Source of the DNA: Halieaceae bacterium
GTDB taxonomy: Bacteria > Pseudomonadota > Gammaproteobacteria > Pseudomonadales > Halieaceae
Length of the DNA stretch: 64,000 nucleotides
Reading direction: 5' to 3'
Assembly: GCA_902623175.1 (NCBI GenBank)
Contig: CACNSR010000003.1
Coordinates: forward strand, 62,001-126,000
Shown here: positions 1 through 8,148 of the stretch, piece after piece
Layout of the letters: the number at the start of each line of letters is the position of its first letter
Position numbering within the stretch: the stretch's first letter is position 1
The notes under the pieces: generated by a model
What the model was told of the DNA's origin: nothing
Databases searched by the model: none
Seen by the model: only the letters and a program-made list of their open reading frames with translations
Translations under genes and position numbers: made by a program

Positions 1-1289
1 AGCAAAATATGCGTCGTGTGGCGCTAACCTCATTAGCAGGCACCAGTATCGAGTGGTACGACTTCTTCCTTTATGGCACGGCTGCCGCTGTCATTTTTCC
101 CAAGGCGTTTTTCCCTCAAGATTTGCCGCCCATGGTGCTGCTGATTATTTCTTTCAGCACCTTCGCGGTGGGGTTCATTGCCCGGCCGCTGGGTGGTGTG
201 GTGTTCGGCCACTTTGGGGATCAGGTGGGCCGAAAGCGCACGCTGGTGATCGCGCTGATGATGATGGGTGTGGCCACTACGTTGATTGGGCTCTTGCCCA
301 CTTATCAGTCTATTGGGATCGCCGCGCCGCTCATGCTGGTTGCGTTGCGCTTCATACAGGGCCTTGCCGTGGGCGGTCAGTGGGGTGGTGCGATGCTATT
401 GGTCACTGAGAGCGCGCCGTCTGAAAAGCGCGGTTGGTACGGCGCCTATGCGCAGGCGGGTGCCGCGGTAGGGGTCATTCTGGCGAATCTCGCGTTTTTG
501 TCCGTGAGCACCTCCATGAACGATGAGGCGTTCATAGAGTGGGGCTGGCGGCTGCCTTTTATTGCCAGCATCGTGCTCATTGGCATCTCGCTTTATGTGC
601 AGTTGCGCATGGAGGACACCGAGGCATTCAAGGCGCTTAAAGCCTCGCAGGCGGAAGCGGGCGAACAGACAGCAGCGCCAAAATCTCCTGTACTTGAGGC
701 CATACGCCGCTACCCTCGGCGCATCATGCTCGCTGCCGGTGCATTTCTCTCTGTTCAGGTCACCTTCTACATTCTGATCGCGTTCGTCATCGCCTACGGA
801 TTGAATTCGCCGTCGGTTGAACTGACCCGGGATGAAATGTTGACGTCAGTATTGATTGCGGCAGCAGCGATGATCCCGGCGCTGTTTTATTTCTCCGGCA
901 TGTCAGATCGGGTGGGACGGAAGCAGATTTATCGCTGGGGTGCCATTTTGACGGGCGCCTGGGGTTTTGCGCTGTTCCCGCTGATTGATACCGGCAGTCC
1001 TTTGATGATCACGCTTGCTGTGACTGTCGGCATGATCTTGCTGGGCATGCAGTATGGCCCACAAGCCGCTTATTTCACGGAGCTTTTTTCGACAGAAGTA
1101 CGCTACTCAGGTGCCTCGCTGGGGTATCAGATTGGTGCGATTTTGGGCGGCGCATTGGCGCCCACCATTGCCGTCTTATTGTGGACTGAGTTGGGTATTT
1201 TTTTCGTGTCGCTCTACATTTTATTGGCTGCGGGCCTCACCCTGTGGTCCTTGTCTCGGTTGGAGGAGACGGGGGGTCGATCACTTTAG
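1..1289 (+). CDS. MFS transporter, metabolite:H+ symporter (MHS) type, 5'-truncated
   Basis: Inner-membrane secondary transporter, probably proton-coupled uptake of a small organic acid or betaine-like solute. The reading frame is open to the window edge, and the first visible Met (base 9) is followed at once by the IEWYDFFLYG motif that sits some 20 residues inside MHS-family proteins, so the true start is probably upstream. About 12 hydrophobic segments are visible. The MFS loop motif appears twice, as GHFGDQVGRKR in the N-half and GMSDRVGRKQ in the C-half, which fits the duplicated fold. The family is secure; the substrate cannot be read. A crotonase gene follows 154 bases later on the same strand. 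Confidence 0.9.
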   Translation, partial: QNMRRVALTSLAGTSIEWYDFFLYGTAAAVIFPKAFFPQDLPPMVLLIISFSTFAVGFIARPLGGVVFGHFGDQVGRKRTLVIALMMMGVATTLIGLLPTYQSIGIAAPLMLVALRFIQGLAVGGQWGGAMLLVTESAPSEKRGWYGAYAQAGAAVGVILANLAFLSVSTSMNDEAFIEWGWRLPFIASIVLIGISLYVQLRMEDTEAFKALKASQAEAGEQTAAPKSPVLEAIRRYPRRIMLAAGAFLSVQVTFYILIAFVIAYGLNSPSVELTRDEMLTSVLIAAAAMIPALFYFSGMSDRVGRKQIYRWGAILTGAWGFALFPLIDTGSPLMITLAVTVGMILLGMQYGPQAAYFTELFSTEVRYSGASLGYQIGAILGGALAPTIAVLLWTELGIFFVSLYILLAAGLTLWSLSRLEETGGRSL

Positions 1290-1443
1290 TCTCGGTTCGC
1301 AGAGTGCAGGGAGGCTTGGCTGCAAATTTATCGTTGAACCATCCCCAGCAAGCCCTGCTTGCCAAGGTCTTTCAATAAAGAAAGGTCTGCTTTATTTTGA
1401 GGAGACTGGGAATCATATAAAGATCACGGGGAGCAACAATCCA

Positions 1444-2289
1444 ATGAGCTACGAATGTTTCGAACTCGAGGTTGCCAACGGCATCGCCCACATCCGGTTG
1501 AATCGTCCCGAGAAAGCGAACTCAATGATTCCGTCTTTCTGGACAGAGCTTCCGGCCGCAGTAAACACCCTATCAAGAGAGGCCTCTGCGCGAGTGCTGG
1601 TCATCTCTGCAGAGGGCAAGCACTTCTGCTCGGGCATGGACATATCAGTATTCACCGACGGCGGATTAGACAGCCCGGCGGGCACTAGCTCCAGCATCGG
1701 AGCAGAGGCGTTCCGCCATCACTGTATGGCCCTCCAGAGTGCCTTCACTTGTCTGGAGGAAGCACGCATGCCCGTTTTAGTGGCTATTCAGGGGGCTGCA
1801 GTCGGTGGCGCCATGGATTTCATCACGGCGTGTGATTGCCGTTATGCCACTAAGGACGCCTTCTTCTCAATCCACGAGACCGCCATTGGAATGACCGCAG
1901 ATGTCGGTACATACCCGCGCTTGGTTAAGCTGATTTCTGAGGGTTGGGCGCGGCAAATGTCCTACACGGCTGAGCGTATTGGTGCGGAAAAAGCCAAAAC
2001 GATTGGCCTCGTGAACGAGGTCTATGACTCGACAGAGGAAATGTTTGAAGCGGTCATGGGCATCGCCAAGCAGATTGCTGCGAACTCCCCGCTTGCCGTT
2101 ACCGGTGCGAAGCGCATGGTCAACTATGCCCGTGATCACAGCACAGCAGACGGTCTTGATTACATCGCTACATGGAACGCATCGATGTTAGATGGTGACG
2201 CAATCCGCCAAACCTTTATGGCTCACGCTAAAGGGGACGAACCCGAATACGAGGACTTACTCGCAGTTAAGAAAACCGCAGGTGAGTAA
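1444..2289 (+). CDS. Crotonase-fold delta3,5-delta2,4-dienoyl-CoA isomerase-like protein
   Basis: Cytoplasmic 281-residue crotonase-superfamily enzyme. The frame is open far upstream, but the ATG at 1444 has GGGGAG ten bases before it and begins the normal crotonase N-terminus. The oxyanion-hole segments are FCSGMDIS and AVGGAMDF. In the third catalytic region, HETAIGMTADVGT has a Glu and an Asp eight residues apart, matching the E196/D204 pair of dienoyl-CoA isomerase (ECH1) rather than the two Glu of classical hydratases. It probably shifts double bases of unsaturated acyl-CoAs during beta-oxidation. Cotranscription with the upstream transporter is possible. Confidence 0.85.
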   Translation: MSYECFELEVANGIAHIRLNRPEKANSMIPSFWTELPAAVNTLSREASARVLVISAEGKHFCSGMDISVFTDGGLDSPAGTSSSIGAEAFRHHCMALQSAFTCLEEARMPVLVAIQGAAVGGAMDFITACDCRYATKDAFFSIHETAIGMTADVGTYPRLVKLISEGWARQMSYTAERIGAEKAKTIGLVNEVYDSTEEMFEAVMGIAKQIAANSPLAVTGAKRMVNYARDHSTADGLDYIATWNASMLDGDAIRQTFMAHAKGDEPEYEDLLAVKKTAGE

Positions 2290-2321
2290 CTGGCGAAACA
2301 AAAGGATTGGGTCGCGAACCT

Positions 2322-2338
2322 CTACCTTTACAAGGTAG
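2322..2338. repeat. Small inverted repeat between convergent genes
   Basis: CTACCTT and AAGGTAG form a 7-bp stem with a 3-base loop in the 117-base gap between two convergent genes. It could end transcription from either side, but no T-tract follows on either strand, so terminator function is a guess. Confidence 0.3.
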
Positions 2339-2406
2339 TGATGGCCAGTATTGATAAGCAGGTGGTGACTGAGTGGCAGTCAGTAGGCTATGGTCTGAGG
2401 AGGCGT

Positions 2407-2856
2407 CTAAGACTGCAGCGGCGGAGAGGGGAGCAACCCTGCGTCCCGCAGCCGCGGTATCTCGATCGCCGGGCAGCGGTCCACTACCAATTGCAGGCCT
2501 GCATCTAGCGCAGTGCGCTCCGCCTCAACATTAACGACCCCTAACTGTGTCCATATCGCGGGTATACCGGCATCCACCACTTCCGGCGTGACCTCGGGCA
2601 GTGATGCGGCGTCGCGGAAAATATCGGCCATGTCGACACTTGTCGGGAGGTCTGCCAGAGAGGCATACACCGTTTGCCCTAGCAGCCTTTTCCCCGCCAA
2701 GCCCGGGTTGATGGGAAGCACCTCACAGCCCTCATTGAGCAAGAATTGCATCACCCGGTGGCTGGGTCGCTCGGGCTTTGCGCTGGCGCCAACCAGAGCG
2801 ATCCGTTTTGCCCGCAGAAGTAGTTGGGCAATGGCCTCGTCGGACTCAAGACGCAT
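2407..2856 (-). CDS. CoA-binding domain protein (YccU-like)
   Basis: A 149-residue single-domain CoA_binding protein with a Rossmann fold. The nucleotide-binding loop is near the N-terminus (IALVGASAKPERPSHRVM), followed by EVLPINPG and the C-terminal DRCPAIEIPRL signature of the YccU/YneT group. The family's role is not well established; it binds CoA or a related ligand, as the isolated N-terminal domain of succinyl-CoA synthetase alpha would. It lies 7 bases downstream of an enoyl-CoA hydratase-like gene on the same strand, so the two are likely cotranscribed. Confidence 0.85.
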   Translation of the reverse strand: MRLESDEAIAQLLLRAKRIALVGASAKPERPSHRVMQFLLNEGCEVLPINPGLAGKRLLGQTVYASLADLPTSVDMADIFRDAASLPEVTPEVVDAGIPAIWTQLGVVNVEAERTALDAGLQLVVDRCPAIEIPRLRDAGLLPSPPLQS

Positions 2857-2863
2857 GGAACGG

Positions 2864-3658
2864 CTAACCCCACTCGGGGTCGCGTTTTTCCAGAAAAGCG
2901 CTGATACCTTCTTGTGCGTCGCCGTCAGAGGTCAGGTTGTCGCGCATCACCTGATTGGCCAGCTCGAACGCCTCATCGAGGGGCATTTCGACCTGCCGAT
3001 AAAAAGCCGATTTGCCCCGGGCAATACTCTCGGCCGAGCGCGACGCAATCTTGGCCGCTAAATCTTGGGTTGCCTGCTCCAGTTTGGATGCGGGCACAGA
3101 TCGGTTGATGAGCCCAAAGCGTTCGGCAGTGGCCGCGTCGAACTGATCACCGGTCAGTGCCATTTCTAATGCATGCTTTCGCGAGAGATTTCGGCCGACA
3201 CCCACCAGAGGCGTGGTGCAGAAGGCACCAATTTTGACTCCGGGTGTGCAGAAGGTGGCGTCTTCTGAAGCAATGGCCAGATCGCAGGCGGAGACCAGTT
3301 GGCAGCCCGCGGCGCTGGCGATCCCCTGTACGCTGGCAATGATGGGTTTGGGGGCGTGCAGAATGCTCGTCATCATCGCGGCGCAATCCCGCAATAACTG
3401 ATCGATTCGCGCCTGCCAGTCGCTCTGATCCTCATCGTTGCGGCGTCGCGTTTCCCGTAGGTCATGTCCCGCGCTAAACGCGGGTCCGGTCGCCTTGATC
3501 ACAATGACCCGGGTGTCCGGGCTGGCATTACCGGAGGCAATGGCTTCCGATAGCGCGGCAATCATGTCGCTGGATAAGGGATTGCGGCGCTGGGGTCGAT
3601 TCAGCGTGACAAACAGCACCGCATCTTTTTCGCTTGTGATCACTAGCGAGTCAGTCAT
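2864..3658 (-). CDS. Enoyl-CoA hydratase/isomerase family protein (ECHDC3-like)
   Basis: A 264-residue crotonase-fold protein starting MTDSLVITSEKD. Oxyanion-hole segments are FSAGHDLRE and GIASAAGCQLVSACD. The two catalytic glutamates of classical crotonase are replaced, by Gln in AAGCQL and by Gly in TPGVKIG, so simple hydratase activity is doubtful. This fits the ECHDC3/EchA-like group whose reactions are largely unknown. It is first of a two-gene minus-strand operon with the CoA-binding protein. A 299-base divergent spacer separates it from the next plus-strand gene. Confidence 0.8.
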   Translation of the reverse strand: MTDSLVITSEKDAVLFVTLNRPQRRNPLSSDMIAALSEAIASGNASPDTRVIVIKATGPAFSAGHDLRETRRRNDEDQSDWQARIDQLLRDCAAMMTSILHAPKPIIASVQGIASAAGCQLVSACDLAIASEDATFCTPGVKIGAFCTTPLVGVGRNLSRKHALEMALTGDQFDAATAERFGLINRSVPASKLEQATQDLAAKIASRSAESIARGKSAFYRQVEMPLDEAFELANQVMRDNLTSDGDAQEGISAFLEKRDPEWG

Positions 3659-3957
3659 GAAAAGCGTCCCGGGTAATAAGACATGTCTTGGCGCTGAAAG
3701 CGCTCATGCATTACTCCATTGTACGCGATAGTTCTTAATATCGACCGGCGCCACCCCTTTTTCTAATCGCGGTGTGCCCCTTGGGACCCAGTCATAAGGA
3801 ATGGGCTGAGCGCGATCTGATGCGAATTTGCACCGTGCTTGGGGAGTCAAGCTCACCATACCATGGTAAAACAGTAGTCTCGTGTTGGTTTATCTGACGT
3901 CGGTATCGAAATCATCAATGCACCTTGCGGTGATCTGCTGGCAAAAGGAGGTTGGCA
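3659..3957. other. Divergent intergenic spacer
   Basis: About 300 bases between two divergent genes, so it should hold promoters for both. A 10-base palindrome TACCATGGTA lies at 3859-3868 and a GCGC-TGAAA-GCGC mini-hairpin near the minus-strand gene. A strong Shine-Dalgarno, AAGGAG, is at 3945-3950. I see no RNA gene and no convincing small coding region. Confidence 0.5.
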
Positions 3958-4614
3958 ATGTCTCGAATCATGACGGGCCTATTTCTGGCTCTCACCTGCG
4001 GTCTGGGGATGTCAGCACAGGCCAAGGTCGAATTTATTGACTATGATCATGCCCGATTTTCACAGGAGGTGACCGAATGCGATCGCCTTGCCTCGCACGG
4101 TCGCGATCCCGGTCATGTCGCGCCTGCTGTTAGCAGCAGCGGCATGGATAAACCCGCTGCGATTGCCGCCTGCCAGCAAGCGGTGGCTGCGGACCCCGAT
4201 AATCCCAGGCTCAACTACCAGCTCGGACGCGCGTATGGCTACTCGGGTCGGGGCGAGGAGGCAATGCCCCACCGGTTAAAGGCCCTCGAAGCTGACTATC
4301 CTCAATCACTGTTCGTGATCGGCTACTTGTATTCCATTGGCCGCACCATCGAGCCCGATATCTGTAAAACCTACGAGTTGTGGCAGCGAGCCGCACGCTA
4401 CCGACGTCTCGCAGCATTGGTCGCGCTTCCCAGACACAGCCTGCGCGGAGACTTTGCGGCCTGCGGGCCGGCCATTTCGGCCGAGGATCTGCGGGCTTAC
4501 CTGTATGAGGCTCAGGCGCAATCTAGCGACTATTACGTGGGGATGCTGGTAGATGACCTGCTGGGTGAGATAGGTAAACGCTACCCGACACCAGTTGGAG
4601 CGACCGATGGCTAG
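3958..4614 (+). CDS. Exported TPR/Sel1-like protein of unknown function
   Basis: A 218-residue protein with a Sec signal peptide (hydrophobic stretch LFLALTCGLGMSA, cleavage likely after AQA), hence periplasmic or lipid-anchored. The mature part has two helical repeat-like segments (AVAADPDNPRLNYQLGRAYG and the RLKALEADYPQSLFVIGYLY region) typical of TPR/Sel1 repeats, and four Cys in the mature chain. The ATG at 3958 was chosen because AAGGAG is seven bases upstream; a TTG two codons earlier is too close to that site. Its 3' end overlaps the following VOC gene by 8 bases, which suggests translational coupling. No specific function is recognised. Confidence 0.75.
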   Translation: MSRIMTGLFLALTCGLGMSAQAKVEFIDYDHARFSQEVTECDRLASHGRDPGHVAPAVSSSGMDKPAAIAACQQAVAADPDNPRLNYQLGRAYGYSGRGEEAMPHRLKALEADYPQSLFVIGYLYSIGRTIEPDICKTYELWQRAARYRRLAALVALPRHSLRGDFAACGPAISAEDLRAYLYEAQAQSSDYYVGMLVDDLLGEIGKRYPTPVGATDG

Positions 4615-5530
4615 TGCGTGGCATTGGGTCACCATCGGCACCGCGGACATGGCGGCAGCGCTCGATTTCTGGGTGGGTCACCTCCGATTTGAGTGTGTGG
4701 CCCGTGCGGAGGGGGATGACCGGGGTCTGCGCGAGCACTGGGCCGTAACGGATCGCCAGATCGCGCGGCAGGCCATGGTGCGGTCAGCGGGGGCTGAAAA
4801 TGGCGGTATGCATCTGGTGGAGTGGGATGTCGCCACTGAATCCGTGCGCGCAAAAGCACAGGTTTTTGATCTGTGCCCCAAAAATCTCGATATCTACGTC
4901 GACGATCTGCCGGTGCGGATGGCCCAGCTAACCGAGCAAGGAGTGGTTTTCCGCAACGAGCACTATAGCGAGGCGGTTTCGCCCGACGGAGTGCACTTTC
5001 GGGAGATTCATCTGGCGGGCCACGATGATATCAATATTGTGTTGCTTCAGGTGATTGGAAGTGATTTACCCATTCCCGATTCGGGCTTTCATGGTGTCGG
5101 CCCGCTTGTGTGTGTTGTGAGAGACCCCGCAGAAGAGAAACGCTTTATTGATACGGCATTAGGGCTCTCGCTGTCGCATAACAATATACTCGAAGGGCCC
5201 GACATTGAGGAAATGATTGGCCTGCCGGCGGGCTGCGCCTTGGAGGTAAGCATCTGGGCTGAACCCGGTCAGCCGCTGGGGGAGCTGGAGTTGGTGACCT
5301 ATCAGGGCACCGATGGTGCAAATCGCTATCCGCGGGCCCAGCCCGGGACTAGGGGGGTCACGCATCTAAACTGGTGGAGTCATGACCTAAAGGCCTTTGC
5401 CGCGCATCTGAGGGCAGAGGGTGTCCCACACGAGTTATCCAGAGTGGATGGCAGCCTGTTACAGTCGTCATCCAGCCTGATATTCCACTCGCCCGCGGGC
5501 TTGAGGCTGGAAGTCCACGAGCGGAGCTGA
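4607..5530 (+). CDS. Two-domain VOC (glyoxalase/dioxygenase fold) protein
   Basis: A 307-residue cytosolic protein with two vicinal-oxygen-chelate modules. The first begins HWVTIGTADMAAALDFW; the second begins GVGPLVCVVRDPAEEKRFID and ends in LIFHSPAGLRLEVHER, with the terminal Glu typical of a VOC metal ligand. Size matches type-I extradiol dioxygenases or duplicated glyoxalase-like proteins, but the full His-His-Glu set is not clear by eye, so catalysis is unproven. ATG 4607 lies inside the last codons of the TPR gene and has TTGGAG upstream. Confidence 0.75.
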   Translation: MASAWHWVTIGTADMAAALDFWVGHLRFECVARAEGDDRGLREHWAVTDRQIARQAMVRSAGAENGGMHLVEWDVATESVRAKAQVFDLCPKNLDIYVDDLPVRMAQLTEQGVVFRNEHYSEAVSPDGVHFREIHLAGHDDINIVLLQVIGSDLPIPDSGFHGVGPLVCVVRDPAEEKRFIDTALGLSLSHNNILEGPDIEEMIGLPAGCALEVSIWAEPGQPLGELELVTYQGTDGANRYPRAQPGTRGVTHLNWWSHDLKAFAAHLRAEGVPHELSRVDGSLLQSSSSLIFHSPAGLRLEVHERS

Positions 5531-5553
5531 CGCTTAAAGCCCTCAAATGGAGC

Positions 5554-5606
5554 GCCTGAACTGATGCCCGGCACTCAGGCAGCTTCGGCATACTCCCTCT
5601 GGAGTA
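5554..5606. repeat. Two small inverted repeats upstream of the aldehyde dehydrogenase gene
   Basis: GCCTGA (5554-5559) pairs with TCAGGC (5575-5580), and TACTCC (5591-5596) pairs with GGAGTA (5601-5606) across a 4-base loop. They sit in the 148-base gap after the VOC gene. No T-run follows, so they could be an operator or a weak terminator. Confidence 0.35.
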
Positions 5607-5678
5607 GCTGAAATGATTTCAATTGCAGGCCGGTATAGGTAGCATCGGCCGCGATTCCACGAATCCTGGAGCGCCGTC

Positions 5679-7118
5679 ATGGCGGAGCAAAAAGCCCTAT
5701 ATATCGACGGTAACTGGGTGACCACTTCTGACACCGTCTTGAACACCAATCCCTCTGACACCAATGATGTGATCGGTGAATATGCGCAGGCGAGTTCGGA
5801 GCATGTGAACAGCGCGCTGGCGGCCGCCAACCGCGCGGTTGGTGAATGGGGCGTGTCTTCAATGGAGACCCGCTACCAGGTTCTGATGGCCATCGGTAAC
5901 GAGTTAATTGAGCGCAGTGCGGAGCTCGGTGAGCTACTAGCCCGTGAAGAGGGAAAAACCCGGGCAGAAGGGGTCGGAGAGGTCTATCGCTCCGGGCAGT
6001 TTTTTCATTATTTTGCGGCTGAGGTGCATCGCCAGATCGATGACCGGGCGGATTCAGTGCGTCCGGGGGTGGAGATCGAAACACGTCGTGAGCCCGTGGG
6101 TGTGGTCGCGATTATCAGCCCGTGGAACTTTCCCATGGCGACCGCGGTTTGGAAAATCGCGCCGGCGCTGGCCTTTGGTAACGCAGTTATCTTCAAGCCG
6201 GCGAACCTGGTACCTGCCAGTGCTTGGGCGCTGACCGAGATCATCTCCAGGCAAACTTTGCCCGATGGCACCTTTAATCTGCTCATGGGCGGTGGCGGTA
6301 CGGTGGGTGATCAAATCATTCACAGCGATCAAATTCATGCGGTGTCATTCACGGGCTCGCTCCTGGTTGGTAAGCAGGTCGCTGCTGCGACCGCAGCGAA
6401 CCTCGTGAAGTGCCAGCTCGAGATGGGTTCCAAAAACGCGTTGATCGTTGCTGCTGACGCCGACCTGAATGTGGCGGTTAACGCGGCGTTCGTCGGTGCC
6501 TATAGCGGCACGGGGCAAAAATGCACCGCGTCGTCACGCCTAATTGTTGATGACAGCGTGCACGACGCCTTTGTCGAAAAATTGCAGGCCAAGCTGGCCG
6601 CCGTCACTGTGGGGCACGCTCTGGAGGGGGGCGTCGATATGGGCCCGGTGGTCTCCGAGGTGCAGCTCAACGAGAACCTCGCCTGGGTCGAGCGGGGCGT
6701 GCAGGAGGGCGCGACCTTACTCTGCGGCGGACAGCGACTCGGTATGTCCACGCCCGGTTATTACATGTCCCCCGCGCTGTTTGTGGATACCGACAACGAC
6801 ATGGCCATTAATCGCGAGGAGCTCTTTGCGCCAATCGCTTGCGTGATCCGCGCAAAAGACTACGAGCACGCGCTGTCGATCCTCAACGACACGAACTTTG
6901 GCCTCACCGCCGGCATCGTGACGCAATCGCTGGCGACGGCGTCTGATTTCAAAAAGCGCGCCGTGAGTGGCTGTGTGATGGTGAACCTGCCGACAGCGGG
7001 AACCGACTATCATGTGCCCTTCGGCGGGCGAAAGGACTCCAGCTTTGGCCCGCGCGAGCAAGGCCAGTACGCGCGTGAGTTCTACACCACGGTCAAAACG
7101 ACCTACCTTCAGGCCTGA
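5679..7118 (+). CDS. NAD(P)+-dependent aldehyde dehydrogenase
   Basis: A 479-residue class-3-like soluble aldehyde dehydrogenase that oxidises an aldehyde to its acid. Visible hallmarks are the ISPWNFP cofactor loop, SFTGS, the general-base Glu in QLEMGSKNA, the nucleophilic Cys in GTGQKCTASS, and the EELFAPI motif near the C-terminus. The overall pattern resembles the alpha-ketoglutaric-semialdehyde/betaine-aldehyde group, but substrate cannot be assigned. GGAG precedes the ATG. It is followed 13 bases later by the M19-like gene and then the sarcosine-oxidase set, which suggests a role in N-methyl or betaine catabolism. Confidence 0.92.
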   Translation: MAEQKALYIDGNWVTTSDTVLNTNPSDTNDVIGEYAQASSEHVNSALAAANRAVGEWGVSSMETRYQVLMAIGNELIERSAELGELLAREEGKTRAEGVGEVYRSGQFFHYFAAEVHRQIDDRADSVRPGVEIETRREPVGVVAIISPWNFPMATAVWKIAPALAFGNAVIFKPANLVPASAWALTEIISRQTLPDGTFNLLMGGGGTVGDQIIHSDQIHAVSFTGSLLVGKQVAAATAANLVKCQLEMGSKNALIVAADADLNVAVNAAFVGAYSGTGQKCTASSRLIVDDSVHDAFVEKLQAKLAAVTVGHALEGGVDMGPVVSEVQLNENLAWVERGVQEGATLLCGGQRLGMSTPGYYMSPALFVDTDNDMAINREELFAPIACVIRAKDYEHALSILNDTNFGLTAGIVTQSLATASDFKKRAVSGCVMVNLPTAGTDYHVPFGGRKDSSFGPREQGQYAREFYTTVKTTYLQA

Positions 7119-7131
7119 TGCGGGCGCGACC

Positions 7132-8148
7132 GTGAACCAAGACTGGACAGTCATCGACGGCCTGCAGTACTCGGCCTGGTCGCGTGAGATCTTCGAGCAG
7201 ATGCACGAAGGCGGCCTCAATGCCGTTCACGTCACCATTGCCTACCACGAGAACACCCGCGAGACCCTGACGCGCTTTGGGGAATGGAACCAGCGCTTTG
7301 AGGCTTACCCCGATCTGATCCGACCCGTATATGAGCCTGCGGATATTGACCGCGCCAAGGTAGAAGGGCGCATCGGTATCATTTTCGGTGCGCAGAACTG
7401 CTCACCCATCGAAGACGAGATCCGTCTGGTCGAGGTGATGCGTCACCTCGGTCTCATGATCATGCAGCTCACCTATAACAATCAGAGCCTGCTGGCCTGT
7501 GGTTGTTATGAGGAGGAGGACAGTGGACTGACTCGTTTTGGGCAGCAGGTCATTCGCGAGATGAACCGGGTTGGCATGGTGGTCGACATGTCGCACAGCG
7601 CCGAGCGGTCCACACTGGAAGCGATCGATTACTCAGAGCAGCCTGTCATCATTTCCCACGCCAACCCGAGCCACTTTCATCCGGCGCTCCGTAATAAGTC
7701 TGACAAGGTGCTGGATGCGGTTGCAGCGAATGAGGGTTTGTTGGGCTTCTCGCTGTATCCCTTTCATCTCAAAGACGGGCCGCAGTGCACGCTGGAGAGC
7801 TTCGCTGACATGGTCGCTTGGACGGCTGAGCGCATGGGCGTGAATCGCATCGGCCTTGGCTCGGATCTCTGTCAGGCCCAGCCTCAGTCAGTGCTGGAGT
7901 GGATGCGCGTCGGCCGCTGGTCGAAGGTCATGGATTACGGCGAAGGCTCTGTAAATGACGCTGGCTGGCCCGACCCACTCAGTTGGTTTGCGGATAATCG
8001 CGATTTTCCGGGTATCGTGAGTGCGCTCCGAACCAAAGGTTTTTCTGAGGAAGAGCTCGGTTTGATTATGGGTGGCAACTGGGTCGATTTGCTCACCCGG
8101 GTCGCGCAGTCACCCTACGGATTGTTGGAAAGCGGCGCCGAACCATGA
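7132..8148 (+). CDS. Peptidase M19 (renal dipeptidase)-like protein with incomplete metal site
   Basis: A 338-residue amidohydrolase-fold protein. The GTG at 7132 gives the normal N-terminus just before VIDGLQYSAW; the frame is open further upstream inside the aldehyde dehydrogenase gene. Family motifs DMSHSAER, IISHANPSHF and IGLGSDL carry the two downstream His and the Asp. The N-terminal His-x-Asp of true dipeptidases is replaced by LQY, and the bridging Glu appears as Gln in FGAQNC. From memory, a similar variant lies beside the dimethylglycine dehydrogenase genes of Pseudomonas. It may therefore act on a betaine-related intermediate or be non-peptidase. It overlaps the next gene by ATGA. 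Confidence 0.82.
   Translation: MNQDWTVIDGLQYSAWSREIFEQMHEGGLNAVHVTIAYHENTRETLTRFGEWNQRFEAYPDLIRPVYEPADIDRAKVEGRIGIIFGAQNCSPIEDEIRLVEVMRHLGLMIMQLTYNNQSLLACGCYEEEDSGLTRFGQQVIREMNRVGMVVDMSHSAERSTLEAIDYSEQPVIISHANPSHFHPALRNKSDKVLDAVAANEGLLGFSLYPFHLKDGPQCTLESFADMVAWTAERMGVNRIGLGSDLCQAQPQSVLEWMRVGRWSKVMDYGEGSVNDAGWPDPLSWFADNRDFPGIVSALRTKGFSEEELGLIMGGNWVDLLTRVAQSPYGLLESGAEP

Noticed and set aside
1350-1396. Hairpins GCAAGC-GCTTGC and AATAAAG-CTTTATT after the transporter gene
   Set aside because: Short, mostly A/T stems without a proper T-tract; the terminator claim is too weak to annotate.
1054-1443. Upstream extension of the first crotonase frame
   Set aside because: This part overlaps the transporter gene in another frame and is not crotonase-like; GGGGAG and ATG 1444 mark the real start.
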